64,000 nt of DNA from Verrucomicrobiota bacterium (GTDB taxonomy: Bacteria > Verrucomicrobiota > Verrucomicrobiia > Opitutales > Intestinicryptomonadaceae), in contig QALA01000051.1 of assembly GCA_003343565.1 (NCBI GenBank), positions 1 through 64,000 on the forward strand, read 5' to 3'. The notes under the pieces are model-generated. The model made no database searches and was not told the DNA's origin. It saw only the letters and a program-made list of their open reading frames with translations. The position numbers and the translations under genes are program-made. Each line of letters opens with the position of its first letter. Within the stretch, counting starts at the first letter, position 1. Of this stretch, positions 17,169 to 27,369 are shown one piece after another.

Positions 17169-18461
17169 CGCGCCAAACCCGCGCGGCACAAGGTTTGCCC
17201 AAAATCGAATCGCCCGCGCCGGACGGAATTTGCCCCGACCTTTCGGACGACGATTTTTCCATTTTCGCAGCGCAAAAATTTATTTGAACCAAAGACGCGC
17301 CAAAGGAGTAAGCAATTCCCCAATTTGATTTAAGAATTTCCCAACCTGGTTTAAAAATTTTTAAATATCGCGCTTTGCGAGCCAATATTTTTATTTAATG
17401 CGAATTATTAAAAAATGCGAATTGGTGACGCGCTTGGGAGAGGATTCTGCGCAGCTTTTTACGAAATTAAAAAAAACGCTACATATTCGCACCGCAACGG
17501 CGGAGAAAAGCGAACTAAACGGCATATCGGACCGAAGGGCGAATGTTTTTCTTTAGCGCGGATTATTAAAGCGCGAATTGGTGACGCGCTTGGAAGAGGA
17601 GTTCTGCGCAACTTTTTACGAAATTAAAAAAAACGCCACATATTCGCACCGCAACAGCAGAGAGAAGCGAACTAAACGGCATATCGCGTCGAAGGGCGAA
17701 TGTTTTTGTTTAACGCGGATTATTAAAGCGTGAATTGGCGACGCGCTTGGGAGGGGTTCTGCGCAGCTTTTTACGAAATAAAAAAACGCCACATATTCGC
17801 ACCGCAACGGTGAAGAAAAGCGAACCAAACGGCATATCGGACCGAAGGGCGGCCGCGCCCCTTCCGCAATTAAAGGCGAAAACGGCCGTCGGCAAACGCC
17901 CCATCTGTACCAGGACGAAAGTTCCGCGGAGAAGGTTTCTTCACCGCGCCGGCAGCGGTATTATACAAATTGCATATTCTCTTCTTCCCTACATGCAATC
18001 CGCAAATACCCCGGCGCGCTTTTCCAAATCGACGGAATTTAAACGAATTTACAGACGGTTTGGCGGCATCTGCGCAAAAGCAATCTCCCGTGCGTCCTCG
18101 CAACAAAACTTCCTCGCAAGAGAACTTTGTTCCTTCCGAAAGCGGCCAAACGCCCGGCGCAAACCGCATCAAAGCATTCAAAGCGTTTGGCGCGACGCAA
18201 AATCTTAGAAAGTTCGGCGCAAAAATTCGGTAAAAGAACACGCGCAATTTGAATGCGGGAATATGCCGAATACGCATTCCCGAACATAGCCAACCGATAA
18301 AAAAAGCGATTCGAAAAAATTTTTTCAAGGCGTCGCAAACGCGATACGCCTTTGCAAAAAATCTTTCCGAACGAAAAAGTCTCCCGACCGAAATTTAGGA
18401 TTTCATGGGAGCAAACAGCGTCAATGCCCCGATAGCGAACAAAATTTTGCAAACAAAAAAG
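17169..18461. other. Non-coding region with tandem repeats
   Basis: About 1.3 kb between the racemase-like gene and the secreted-protein gene. It contains the 156/157-bp tandem repeat described separately. The rest (17870-18440) is AT-richer with scattered short frames that have no family features. Confidence 0.6.
17396..17862. repeat. Three tandem copies of a ~157-bp non-coding repeat
   Basis: Three consecutive copies start near 17396, 17553 and 17709; the marker G(C/T)GAATTGG occurs at 17417, 17573 and 17730, giving periods of 156 and 157. Each unit has GATTATTAAAGCG, GACGCGCTTGG, TTTTTACGAAAT, CACATATTCGCACCGCAAC and AACGGCATATCG. The copies differ by scattered substitutions and one small indel, and the period is not a multiple of three in one case, so it is unlikely to be coding. 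Confidence 0.9.
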
Positions 18462-18479
18462 CCTTCCCGCGCGGGAAGG
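18462..18479. terminator. Bidirectional Rho-independent terminator
   Basis: A perfect palindrome CCTTCCCGCGCGGGAAGG flanked by AAAAAAG on the left and a run of T on the right. It lies 25 bp past the stop of the secreted protein gene (minus strand) and can work in both directions. Confidence 0.88.
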
Positions 18480-18504
18480 TTTTTTTGCCAAAATTCAAGA
18501 CAAA

Positions 18505-19239
18505 CTACCTCTGAGCCGTGGTCGTAATGGTGTCGTCCGGAATCGTAGTCTCGGAAACGCTGCCTCTTACCGCCCTTGAAGTCGGGGTGACAATGGCCTC
18601 CGCAAGCAGAGACTGGGGAGTCCTCGCGGCGACGCCGGAGGCGCCGACGGAACCGGTGACATTGCCGTTATCGTCCACCGCTAAGGAAATGGCGGCGGCG
18701 GGAGCGGCGACACCGTTGGAACCGGTAGCGACGAGATTGCCCGTCGTCAACATTCTGCCATTAACTCCGGGTTCCGTTCTGGAATTTATCGTATATGTGG
18801 AACCCCCAATAGATATAGTGAAGGAATGGTTGATTCCCGAAATGCCGTTTTCAACCGACGATTCAAGGCGGAACGACGCATTCGCGGCACCCTCCGAAGG
18901 AGTGTTGGGGCTCGCCACCTGGGACTTTACGGCAGCCCATGCCGAATGCAGAGCCGCCAAGTGCATTCCCGCCGCATTCGAGGCAGATATGGCGCGACGA
19001 AAGATCTCGTCAATCGCATCGCCGGAAGAGGAAGCCAAGTCCTTGGAATCCGCCGAAACCGAAATGCTCGTACCCTTGTCGTCCGCCGAGACGTTGACCT
19101 TAACCGGATCGGAAGCGGCTGCGGTCTGGGCGGCGGCCTGTGCTGGGGCTTGCTGCTGTTGCGCAGGAGCCTGTTGGGCAAACGCGGAACCGGCGGCAAA
19201 TATGGAAGCCAACAATGTTAAAATTTTGAGAGATTTCAT
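18505..19239 (-). CDS. Secreted protein of unknown function
   Basis: 244 residues. A clear signal peptide (KSLKILTLLASIFAAGSAFA, cut near residue 21) is followed by a Gln/Ala/Pro-rich spacer (residues ~22-45) and a Ser/Ala/Thr-rich mature region. The helical stretch GDAIDEIFRRAISASNAAG and the beta-like HSFTISIGGSTYTINSRTEPG are the only structured-looking parts. I recognise no family. AAGGA lies 10 nt upstream of the ATG. It stands alone between its own promoter and terminator, which fits a well-expressed exported or outer-surface protein. Confidence 0.8.
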   Translation of the reverse strand: MKSLKILTLLASIFAAGSAFAQQAPAQQQQAPAQAAAQTAAASDPVKVNVSADDKGTSISVSADSKDLASSSGDAIDEIFRRAISASNAAGMHLAALHSAWAAVKSQVASPNTPSEGAANASFRLESSVENGISGINHSFTISIGGSTYTINSRTEPGVNGRMLTTGNLVATGSNGVAAPAAAISLAVDDNGNVTGSVGASGVAARTPQSLLAEAIVTPTSRAVRGSVSETTIPDDTITTTAQR

Positions 19240-19300
19240 AGTAGAATTGTCCTTTTGAGTTTCTCGTTGGGAAGTGCCCCATTTCGGAATTGTGTTCCCA

Positions 19301-19328
19301 AATTTAGAAGTAAATCGCCAAAATACAA
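19301..19328 (-). promoter_or_regulatory. Probable sigma-70 promoter of the secreted-protein gene
   Basis: On the minus strand TTGTAT (19328-19323) and TAAATT (19306-19301) are 16 bp apart, about 60 bp upstream of the ATG at 19239. Both boxes are imperfect. Confidence 0.35.
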
Positions 19329-19509
19329 GTTTTTTTTAAATATATTTTTCATTTTTTGCCGTTTGGCGCCGAAGGTAAAATTGGTAAAGCCGCAAAAATT
19401 GTTTTGCCTTATGGTAAAAAAAGCCTTCAATCCCACACAATGTGCGCGATTGCGCCGGCGACAAAGCCGGGGTGCCGCTTTCGCCGAAAGGCGTTAACCA
19501 CTCAACGAC

Positions 19510-21453
19510 ATGTCAGAAGACAACACTAAAGAAAACGAAAAAATCCTGCCGGATCTAAGCCAACTCTCAAATCTCGAATTTGAAACCGCATGGTCGCCCG
19601 TATCGAACGGCTACGACAAGGCCGACAGGCGCGGTTCGGATTTCAAAGGGGCAAAATTCCGCGACAAGCCGGGCGACGGGCGCAAATTCTCCGACCGCAG
19701 GCGCGACAACAGCCGCCGGGAACGGGAAGACTCGAACAGGGAGCATAACAGGCAGGATTCGCGCGGGCGTTTTCGAGGCGACTCTGACAAGTTCAAAGGC
19801 GGAAGATCCGCCCAGCCGGGCAAATTTCAGAAGGCTTCGAGGCGGACCGAAAAGCGCCCTTCGTTCTCGCCGTCGATGGAGGTCCTGTTCTATCCGGACG
19901 ACGCCCCCTTCAATAAGCTGATAGACGCCATGAAGGAGTCGAAGCGCACGTATCAGCTCTTCGACATAGCGAATCTCGTTTTGGAGAAGTTCGACAGGTG
20001 CGTAATTTTGGCCAAGAACCTCCCCGACGCCGACGGCGTCGTAAAGCCGCTGTTTTGCGCGCAGCCCTACAACATACCGTTCGACGACGAGCAGCAGGCG
20101 CGCCGCGCCGCAATAGAGTGGAGAATCGAGAGCGACTTTATCCCCGAAGAGACGGAGTGCGAGCCGCCCAAAGGCAATTTCCAAGTGGTCAACCGCTGCA
20201 CGATTACCAACGAGCTTCTCGGCGCGCCAAACTGGCACAGATACGGCGAATTTCTGCGCGAATACCACGCGCGCAAGTGCCCGAACGTCTCGTTTGAAAC
20301 CTTTTCGGCCTCCATTGAGAGCGTGCGGGATCCGGAGCAGATCGCGCAGTGGCTGGAGCAGATGAAGAAGCGCACGGTCTACCGCCTGAAAGAGCCGGCC
20401 GAGGGCGAGCAGGAGGTGTTCGACACGCTTGAGGCGGCCTCGAACTACGTCGCCCGCAAAATGGCCGCAGAACTTGTAAAGACCTATGAGCAAGTGCGCC
20501 TAAAGGGCGCCAATATGGAGAGGCTTGCGCGCGGACGCATACGCAGGAACATCGAGGAGGAGCGGGCAAGGCAAAAGAAATTTCCGATTGTCACGGCAAA
20601 CAATTTGCGCGGGCGTCTGCGCCGCTCCGGATTGACCGTCTACAAGCGCGGAAGCAAGGGCTTTGCGTTCGTTTCGGCCATAAAGAGAAAATTCCTGACC
20701 GAAGGCGAAACGCTCTCCGAACTTCCGCAGAAGATATTTGACTTCGTGCTCTCGAACGCCGGCGTCACGGCGGGGCGCCTGCCCTATTTGATAATGGGAT
20801 TGCCCGCCCCGGAAGGCGAGATGCAAAAGCAGCCAGAAGCCAAGGAACAGCTCGAAAACGCCGAAGCTCCCAAACCGACCGACGAAACCGCAAGCCAGGC
20901 CGCCGCGCTCACTCCGGAGCAAACGGCCCAATTCAATGCGATACTCTCGGAGTTGTCGTGGCTGATTTCCGAAGGCTACGTGGTCGAATACGCCAATTCC
21001 TCGCTGCAAGCCAATCCGTACATGCCAAAGCCCAAGGAAAAAACAGAGGGCAAGGCCGACTCCGACGTGGAAACCGCGCCGGAGGGAGACGAACCGCTGG
21101 AGTCCGCTCCCCAGAAATCCGCCTCGCCCGAACGGCGGCAATCTGATTCGGCGGAAGAAATATCCGAACAAATATCCGAACTATCCGCAGACGCAAATTC
21201 CGCAAAAGCAAATTCCGAAGCGGGCGAATCCGCGCCGGAAGCGAATGCGGCTTTGCAAGCTGATGCCGACGAATGCAAAGCGGCAGCGGAATCGGACGAA
21301 TCCGGGCAGACCGGCGGCGACAAGGACAAATCGGCACGCGGGGAGACTGCGACAGTTGCAGCCCCCTCCGATGAAACGCCTTCGGAAAATGCCTCCGCGC
21401 CTGAACAGGCAACGCCGAAAACCGAAGGGGAAAATTCCGACGAAAGCCGCTAA
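19510..21453 (+). CDS. Large protein with Arg-rich N-terminus and acidic C-terminus, unknown function
   Basis: 647 residues in three parts. Residues ~38-122 are rich in Arg, Asp, Gly and Ser (RRRDNSRREREDSNREHN), like disordered RNA-binding tails. Residues ~123-420 look folded and conserved-like (SMEVLFYPDDAPFNKLIDAM, KNLPDADGVVKPLFCAQPYN, GLTVYKRGSKGFAFVSAIKR). Residues ~430-647 are Glu/Ala/Ser/Asp-rich and acidic, interrupted by one helical patch (FNAILSELSWLISEGYVVEY). I do not recognise the family. The charge split suggests a nucleic-acid- or ribosome-associated protein, but this is inference. It stands alone on its strand. Confidence 0.75.
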   Translation: MSEDNTKENEKILPDLSQLSNLEFETAWSPVSNGYDKADRRGSDFKGAKFRDKPGDGRKFSDRRRDNSRREREDSNREHNRQDSRGRFRGDSDKFKGGRSAQPGKFQKASRRTEKRPSFSPSMEVLFYPDDAPFNKLIDAMKESKRTYQLFDIANLVLEKFDRCVILAKNLPDADGVVKPLFCAQPYNIPFDDEQQARRAAIEWRIESDFIPEETECEPPKGNFQVVNRCTITNELLGAPNWHRYGEFLREYHARKCPNVSFETFSASIESVRDPEQIAQWLEQMKKRTVYRLKEPAEGEQEVFDTLEAASNYVARKMAAELVKTYEQVRLKGANMERLARGRIRRNIEEERARQKKFPIVTANNLRGRLRRSGLTVYKRGSKGFAFVSAIKRKFLTEGETLSELPQKIFDFVLSNAGVTAGRLPYLIMGLPAPEGEMQKQPEAKEQLENAEAPKPTDETASQAAALTPEQTAQFNAILSELSWLISEGYVVEYANSSLQANPYMPKPKEKTEGKADSDVETAPEGDEPLESAPQKSASPERRQSDSAEEISEQISELSADANSAKANSEAGESAPEANAALQADADECKAAAESDESGQTGGDKDKSARGETATVAAPSDETPSENASAPEQATPKTEGENSDESR

Positions 21454-21816
21454 TAGGCGGCGCGGGGCGAACGGCAGTTGTGTCACGGTCCCGTTTACAT
21501 TCGCACTTTCTCCCTTTTTTCACTCGTCCGACAAGCCGAGTCCGGCAAGTTGACGGGTCCGGTAGCCTTTGAATTTCGGTTGCCGACTCCAAAGGCATGT
21601 CCGCTCTCCGCAAATGGGAAGATGCAATTATTAGAAGCGGGAAGGCGTAATTATTAGTAAAGGGCGTTCTCCGAGACCGCGGCGGCCTCCGAAATGGCGG
21701 CGCCCCCCTATCTCCCAATTCGTAAAACAGCCCGACGCAAAAACCGGCGCGCATGAAACGGCCGGCCGAAACGGCAAGAATGCCGCAAATGGCAAGAGTG
21801 TTGCAAAGGCAGAATC
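21454..21816. other. Non-coding region between two convergent genes
   Basis: About 360 bp between the 3' ends of the Arg-rich protein gene and rhaA. No clear hairpin with a T-run is seen. It has a short duplicated phrase, AATTATTAGAAGCGGG and AATTATTAGTAAAGGG, near 21627-21665. Confidence 0.45.
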
Positions 21817-23100
21817 TTACCCGGAGCGTTTGGACGACGCGCCCGACCGGTTGCGCTTCAACAGAACGCGGGCCTCGTATTTCTTTATTCCATTTATCAT
21901 GTTTTGGCCGGTCGGGATATCGCATCTCCGGCAAAATTCGCTCCAGACCGCGCCGAACGGCAGCGTCTTAATTTCCTCGGACAAGGCCAGGCGAACGGCG
22001 AAATCTCCGGAGTTCTCCGCGGCGCGAATCTTGGCCCGCGGCTCCAAGAGGGCCGCCAACAACGCCTTGCGCGCGGCGCGCATTCCTATGGCCCACGCGA
22101 AAATGCGGTTTATGCTGGCGTCGAAGAAATCCATGCCGATATGGACGCGGCCGAGGGCGTCGCAACGGACGAGTTCTGACATAAGCTCGCGCGTCGGATC
22201 GTCGAACAGCGCGACGTGGTCGCTGTCCCACCGCACTCCGCGCGAGACGTGCAGCAGCAGTTCCGGCACGAACATGAGCGCGGACGAAAGCTTGTCCGCA
22301 ATGGATTCCGTCGGGTGGAAATGCCCCGCGTCGAACGTGAGAATCTTGCCGTTTTTAACGGCGTAGCCCATGAAAAATTCGTGCGAACCGACCACGTAGC
22401 TCTCGCTTCCTATTCCGAAGAGTTTGCTCTCCACGGCGTCGCGATTGAACTTGGCCGAAATTTTTGCGGCAAAAATTTTGTCGAGCGAATCGCGCATTCT
22501 CTCGCGCGGGGAGAGCCTGTCGGCGGGGGAATCCTTCATTCCGTCCGGCATCCAGAAATTGGTGACGACCGCGCTGCCGAGCCTCCTTCCTGCCTTTTCG
22601 GCTATTTTTCTGCACGCGATGCCGTGCTCAATCCAGAAATTCCTCACCGCCGCGTCGGGGCTGGAAAGGGTAAACCCGCCGTCCGCAAGCCTGTGCGAAA
22701 AGAACGTCGGGTTGAAATCCATACCCATGCCGCGCTGCGCGCACCAGTCAACCCAGCCGGAGAAATGCTCGAAACCTATTTCGTTTCTGTCGACGCGCTT
22801 TCCGCCGAACTCGCCGTAAATTGCATGGAGGTTCAGGCGCGTCCTGCCCGGTATATATTTGAGGGCCTCGTCAATGTCGGCGCGCAACTCGTCAACGCTG
22901 CGAGCCTTACCGGGAAAATTTCCGGTCGTCTGAATTCCGCCGCCGGACAGCCGCGCGTCCGGAGTCTCAAATCCTCCCACGTCGTCGCCCTGCCAGCAGT
23001 GCATCGACAGCGGAATTTCTCCCAAAATTTCGACGGCCCGTTCCGCATCGACGCCGTATTCGGCGTACGCCTCCCTCGCATATTTAAAGTCGTTTGCCAT
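21817..23100 (-). CDS. rhaA: L-rhamnose isomerase
   Basis: 427 residues. It converts L-rhamnose to L-rhamnulose using Mn/Zn. The family phrases SMHCWQGDDVGGFE near residue 32, NLHAIYGEFGG, MGMDFNPTFFSHRLADGGFTLSSPD, FDAGHFHPTESIADKLSS (metal ligands) and RWDSDHVALFDD are all present. Length agrees with E. coli RhaA (419). rhaB and rhaD are not in the window, so the remaining rhamnose steps must be encoded elsewhere. It is divergent from the glycerate kinase gene across an intergenic inverted repeat. Confidence 0.95.
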   Translation of the reverse strand: MANDFKYAREAYAEYGVDAERAVEILGEIPLSMHCWQGDDVGGFETPDARLSGGGIQTTGNFPGKARSVDELRADIDEALKYIPGRTRLNLHAIYGEFGGKRVDRNEIGFEHFSGWVDWCAQRGMGMDFNPTFFSHRLADGGFTLSSPDAAVRNFWIEHGIACRKIAEKAGRRLGSAVVTNFWMPDGMKDSPADRLSPRERMRDSLDKIFAAKISAKFNRDAVESKLFGIGSESYVVGSHEFFMGYAVKNGKILTFDAGHFHPTESIADKLSSALMFVPELLLHVSRGVRWDSDHVALFDDPTRELMSELVRCDALGRVHIGMDFFDASINRIFAWAIGMRAARKALLAALLEPRAKIRAAENSGDFAVRLALSEEIKTLPFGAVWSEFCRRCDIPTGQNMINGIKKYEARVLLKRNRSGASSKRSG

Positions 23101-23130
23101 GCGGATTGCCTATTCTGAGGACATGTAAAA

Positions 23131-23220
23131 CTCAAGCTTTTTTCAATAAATTCCAATAAAATCGCAAAAAAACCCGCGACGCGAATCGCCGCGAATAAAA
23201 AATGATTGAAAAAACTTGAG
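23131..23220. repeat. Inverted repeat between rhaA and glycerate kinase
   Basis: CTCAAGCTTTTTTCAAT at 23131-23147 is matched on the other strand by ATTGAAAAAACTTGAG at 23205-23220, one base shorter. The arms are 57 bp apart in a 177-bp divergent promoter region. They could be regulator half-sites for looping or a transcribed long-range stem. Confidence 0.6.
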
Positions 23221-23277
23221 AAAATGCCATACCTAATGGAAACAGTTGCATAGTTGGAAACCGAAAAAGAATATAGT

Positions 23278-24411
23278 ATGGCAAAATTATCAAAATTTTT
23301 AATCGTTCCGGACAAATTTCGCACGTCGCTTTCCGCCAGCCAGGCTTCCCATGCCATAAAAATGAGCGTGCTGGCGCACGACAAAAATGCCGTCATTTCC
23401 GAGTTTTCCATGACAGACGGCGGCGACTGTTTCGTGGATACGATAGCGCGCGCCCAAAACGGAGCCAAGATTATAAGGCTGAAAACCATAGACCCGACCG
23501 GGCAAACCCTCACGGCAAAATGCGCAATCATAAACGACGAATCCGCGCTGGTCGGCCTTACGGAGGCGTCGGGACTGAATCTCATATCTCCGCAAGACCG
23601 CAATCCCGGAAAGCTCACCACGATAGGCACGGGGGAAATCATATCCAAGCTGGTCGAGCGCGGATACAAGACGATAACGGTGGGCGTCGGGGGATCGGCC
23701 TCCAACGACGGCGGAATAGGGCTGCTCATACCGATGGGATTCAAGTTTCTCGACGCAGACGGAAACGACATCGAGCCGAACGGCTTTGGGCTTGAGAAAC
23801 TGGAAAAAATCGTCCCGCCCGCCAAGCCGATAAAGACCAAATTCACGGTGGCCACCGACGTCACGAATCCGCTCTTCGGGAAAACCGGAGCGGCCTTTCA
23901 GTTCTCGCAGCAAAAGGGGGCCTCGCAGGAGGACGCAGCACAGCTCGACAAAAACCTCAGAAAGCTCGCGCAGGTGGCGAAGAAATGCCTCGGCAAGAGC
24001 CTGCACGACGAGCCGGGCGCCGGGGCCGGCGGCGGATGCGGATACGCGATGATGACGTTTCTGGGGGCAAAGCGCGTAAGCGGATTCGACCTCTTTGCGA
24101 AAGTGACAAATTTGGAATCCCAAATAAAATCCTCCCACGTGGTAATAACCGGAGAGGGAAAGTTTGACGCCACCAGCGCGGACGGCAAAGGCCCGTTCGC
24201 GCTTGCGAAGCTGGCGGCAAAGCACAAAAAGCCCGTCTGGATTTTCTGCGGGGTAAGCGAGCTTTCCGAAAAGGACTTGGCCGCCTACAAGCTCGACAAC
24301 GTAAAGATAGGGCAGATACTTCCGCTGGCTCCCAATCCGCTCGAAGCCGTAAACCGCGCCCCGCGCTTTCTGGCGCAGTTGACAAAGGAGTTCATAGAGC
24401 AGCACAAATAG
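23278..24411 (+). CDS. glxK: Glycerate kinase (GlxK/GarK family)
   Basis: 377 residues. It phosphorylates D-glycerate, giving 2-phosphoglycerate in the GarK group. The opening LIVPDKFRTSLSASQASHAI, the phrase MTDGGDCFVDTIA, VGVGGSASNDGGIGLLIPMG (nucleotide/phosphate loop), EPGAGAGGGCGYAMMTFLGA and VVITGEGKFDATSADGKGP are all diagnostic. I use the ATG at 23278, where family similarity begins; eight in-frame codons precede it. Downstream is comM after 59 bp. Confidence 0.93.
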   Translation: MAKLSKFLIVPDKFRTSLSASQASHAIKMSVLAHDKNAVISEFSMTDGGDCFVDTIARAQNGAKIIRLKTIDPTGQTLTAKCAIINDESALVGLTEASGLNLISPQDRNPGKLTTIGTGEIISKLVERGYKTITVGVGGSASNDGGIGLLIPMGFKFLDADGNDIEPNGFGLEKLEKIVPPAKPIKTKFTVATDVTNPLFGKTGAAFQFSQQKGASQEDAAQLDKNLRKLAQVAKKCLGKSLHDEPGAGAGGGCGYAMMTFLGAKRVSGFDLFAKVTNLESQIKSSHVVITGEGKFDATSADGKGPFALAKLAAKHKKPVWIFCGVSELSEKDLAAYKLDNVKIGQILPLAPNPLEAVNRAPRFLAQLTKEFIEQHK

Positions 24412-24470
24412 CGCGACGGCGCGGACGCCGCGCGCGGTAAAAGCCGCAAAAAAATCGCGCATCAACAAAG

Positions 24471-26003
24471 ATGTTATCAAAAATACATTCGGGCGCTCTT
24501 TGCGGCATCGAGGCGCTCCCCGTAGAAATAGAGGTAAATTCCGGCGAGAAGGGCGAGCCGAAAGTCTTTATAGTGGGCCTTCCCGACGCCGCGGTAAAAG
24601 AGTCCGTCAACAGGGTGTCGTCCGCGCTCGCCAACAGCGGCTGCCCCGTTCCGGCGACGAAGACGACGGTAAATCTCGCGCCGGGCGACCTGCGCAAGGA
24701 GGGGCCGATTTACGATCTGCCGATCGCCCTGGCAATGCTCGCGTCGGTGGGGAAATTGGACGACTCCAAATTTTCCGAATTCATCATAGCCGGAGAGCTG
24801 AGCCTTGCCGGGGAGCTTCGTCCGATATGCGGGGCCGTATCGCTTGCGCTGCTTGCGCGATCGAGCGGGAAAAGAAAGCTGATTCTGCCGGAGAGTTCCG
24901 CGCGCGAAGCCGCGCTGGTGGAGGGAGTGGAGGTGTTTGCCGCGCGCAATCTGTCCGAAATAGTGGCGAGCTTTGAAGGCGGAGAGCCGCTTGAGCGCGC
25001 GCAATTTTCCCGCCCCGACAAATCCGAATGCCCGCGCGACGGCCTGCCGGATTTCGCCGACGTGAAGGGGCAGTTCCAGGTGCGCCGCGCGGTGGAAGTG
25101 GCGGTTGCGGGCGGGCACAATCTGCTGATGATAGGCTCGCCCGGTTCGGGAAAGAGCATGATAGCAAAGCGGATTCCCTCCATAATGCCGCCGCCGTCGA
25201 TGGAGGAGTTTCTGGAGATACTCGGCATATATTCGGCCGCGGGGCTTACGCGCGGGCGCAAGACCGGAAGGTTTGAGCGTCCGTTTCGCGCGCCGCACCA
25301 TACGATTTCGGAAGTCGGGCTGATAGGCGGCGGAACGAATCCCAAACCCGGCGAAATTTCACTCGCGCACAACGGAGTGCTGTTTCTCGACGAGCTTCCC
25401 GAATTTCACAGGAGCGTGCTGGAGGTCATGCGCCAGCCGCTGGAGGACGGAATTGTAAACATATCCCGCTCGGCGGGCAAGATAACAGTTCCGTGCCGGT
25501 TCATGCTGGTCGCCGCGATGAACCCGTGCCCGTGCGGATTTTTGGGCGACAGAAAAAACAGATGCCGCTGCACGCCCGCGCAGATTCAGCGATACCGCTC
25601 GAAAATCTCCGGCCCGCTCCTTGACCGCATCGACATACACGTCGAGGCCGCAGCTCTCTCGATAGACGAAGTTGCCAAGTCCGCGCCGGGCGAGACTTCG
25701 GAGCAAATGCGCGAGCGCGTAATGCGGGCCAGAAAGATACAGTCGGAGAGGTTTTCCGGGCTGCCGGGAACGACGCGCAATTCCGACATGTCGCCCCGCC
25801 AAATAAAGCGCCACTGCGGGCTCGACGCCGAACAGCAGTCCATTCTGACCGCGGCGATGGAGGAGCTGAACCTCTCGGCGCGCGCCTACGACCGCATTTT
25901 GAAAGTGTCAAGAACGATAGCCGACCTCGCCGAGTCGGACAAAATACAAACCGAACACCTCCTTGAGGCCATCAACTACCGGACCCTCGACAGGGGATTC
26001 TAA
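24471..26003 (+). CDS. comM: YifB/ComM-family magnesium-chelatase-like AAA+ ATPase
   Basis: 510 residues. The N-terminal Lon-like S5-fold domain ([36 protein letters not shown]) is followed by a AAA+ core with Walker [12 protein letters not shown] (about residues 220-230) and Walker [13 protein letters not shown] zinc-like cysteine cluster [18 protein letters not shown] and the C-terminal Mg-chelatase domain complete it. ComM is a hexameric branch-migration helicase helping integration of transformed DNA; homologues occur widely in non-competent bacteria as well. Intact and normal length. Confidence 0.93.
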   Translation: MLSKIHSGALCGIEALPVEIEVNSGEKGEPKVFIVGLPDAAVKESVNRVSSALANSGCPVPATKTTVNLAPGDLRKEGPIYDLPIALAMLASVGKLDDSKFSEFIIAGELSLAGELRPICGAVSLALLARSSGKRKLILPESSAREAALVEGVEVFAARNLSEIVASFEGGEPLERAQFSRPDKSECPRDGLPDFADVKGQFQVRRAVEVAVAGGHNLLMIGSPGSGKSMIAKRIPSIMPPPSMEEFLEILGIYSAAGLTRGRKTGRFERPFRAPHHTISEVGLIGGGTNPKPGEISLAHNGVLFLDELPEFHRSVLEVMRQPLEDGIVNISRSAGKITVPCRFMLVAAMNPCPCGFLGDRKNRCRCTPAQIQRYRSKISGPLLDRIDIHVEAAALSIDEVAKSAPGETSEQMRERVMRARKIQSERFSGLPGTTRNSDMSPRQIKRHCGLDAEQQSILTAAMEELNLSARAYDRILKVSRTIADLAESDKIQTEHLLEAINYRTLDRGF

Positions 26004-26016
26004 ATCCGCCAAAAGC

Positions 26017-27369
26017 ATGGGAACTAAACGCCTTTCAAACTTTTTAGAGGCCGCCGACAAATATTTTGAAATCGGCCGTCGCGGCTCGACATTCGGAACG
26101 GAGGCCGTCGGCGCGCTGACGACATTCGCAGCGATGTCGTACATACTGATGGTAAATCCGGCAATACTCTCCTCTACCGGAATGGACAGAGGCGCGCTCG
26201 TGACGGTGACGGCGTTGGCAAGCCTGTTCGGGTGCGCCATGATGGGACTCTTCGCAAAAATGCCGATAGCGCAGGCGCCCGCAATGGGAACGAACACGTA
26301 CTTCGCGGTAATAATATGCGCCGGAATGGGGCTGACGTGGGAACAGGCGCTGGCGCTCACGTTCTATAACGGGCTCGTCTTTCTGGCCATATCGGTCTCC
26401 GGAGTGCGCGAAAAAATCATACGCGCCGTTCCGCAGTGCCTGCAAGTGGGGCTGCAATGCGGAATCGGAATGTTCATAGCGTTCTTCGGACTCCAGCACT
26501 CCGGAATCGTGATTTCAAACGCAAACACGCTGGTGGGCATAGGCGACTTCGACTCGCCGGAATCGATGCTGACGCTCGTCGGATTCGCGCTCATGGCGGT
26601 TTTTGTCAGCAGGAATTTTCGCGGCGCAATAATTTGCGTAATACTCGCCCTGACGGCCGTATCGTTTTTCGTAACGGGCTCCGACGGCGCGCCGCTTGCG
26701 AAACTGCCGGAGTCGATAGTCTCCGTTCCGCACGGAATCTCCGAAACGTTTTTGAAGTTGGACTGGTCGTACCCGTTCGAGAACGCGCGCACGGCGATAC
26801 CGGCGATATTCACGCTCCTGATTCTCGACTTGTTCGACACCATAGGGACGGTCGTCGCGCTCGGACGCCAGAGCGGACTCATGGGAAGCGACATGCGCAT
26901 GCCGAACATGGGAAAGACTCTCATAAGCGACTCGTGCGCGACGATAGCGGGGGCGCTGCTGGGAACTTCCACCACCGGCTCCTACGTCGAGTCCTCCGCC
27001 GGCATAGAGGCCGGAGCGCGCACGGGGCTTTCCGCCGTGCTCGTGGGAGTATTGTTCGCGCTGGCCCTGTTTTTTACGCCGATAATATCGGCCGTTCCGT
27101 CGTTTGCGACCGCCCCCGCACTCATAATGGTGGGAATAATGATGATGAAGGGGCTGAAGTACCTCGACGCTTCGGACATGACGCAACTGCTTCCGGCGGT
27201 ATTCTGCATGATGATGGTGGCGTTTTCCTTCAGCATTACCTACGGCTTCGCCTTCGGAATGCTGTCGTACGTATTGTTGGAGACCTTCAACGGGCGCGGA
27301 CGCCGCATCAGCCCGACGGCATGGATTATCTTTGCATCAATGACCGCATTCGTCGCAATCAAAATATGA
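26017..27369 (+). CDS. NCS2 (AzgA-type) purine permease
   Basis: 450 residues with about 12-14 membrane helices. The signature TEAVGALTTFAAMSYILMVN, then QAPAMGTNTYFA and LDLFDTIGTVVALG, and the C-terminal motif STTGSYVESSAGIEAGARTG, place it in the AzgA-like adenine/guanine/hypoxanthine:H+ symporters of the inner membrane. I start at ATG 26017, 13 bp after the comM stop; the frame extends upstream into comM but the extra residues do not fit. Specificity among purines cannot be read from sequence. Confidence 0.93.
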   Translation: MGTKRLSNFLEAADKYFEIGRRGSTFGTEAVGALTTFAAMSYILMVNPAILSSTGMDRGALVTVTALASLFGCAMMGLFAKMPIAQAPAMGTNTYFAVIICAGMGLTWEQALALTFYNGLVFLAISVSGVREKIIRAVPQCLQVGLQCGIGMFIAFFGLQHSGIVISNANTLVGIGDFDSPESMLTLVGFALMAVFVSRNFRGAIICVILALTAVSFFVTGSDGAPLAKLPESIVSVPHGISETFLKLDWSYPFENARTAIPAIFTLLILDLFDTIGTVVALGRQSGLMGSDMRMPNMGKTLISDSCATIAGALLGTSTTGSYVESSAGIEAGARTGLSAVLVGVLFALALFFTPIISAVPSFATAPALIMVGIMMMKGLKYLDASDMTQLLPAVFCMMMVAFSFSITYGFAFGMLSYVLLETFNGRGRRISPTAWIIFASMTAFVAIKI

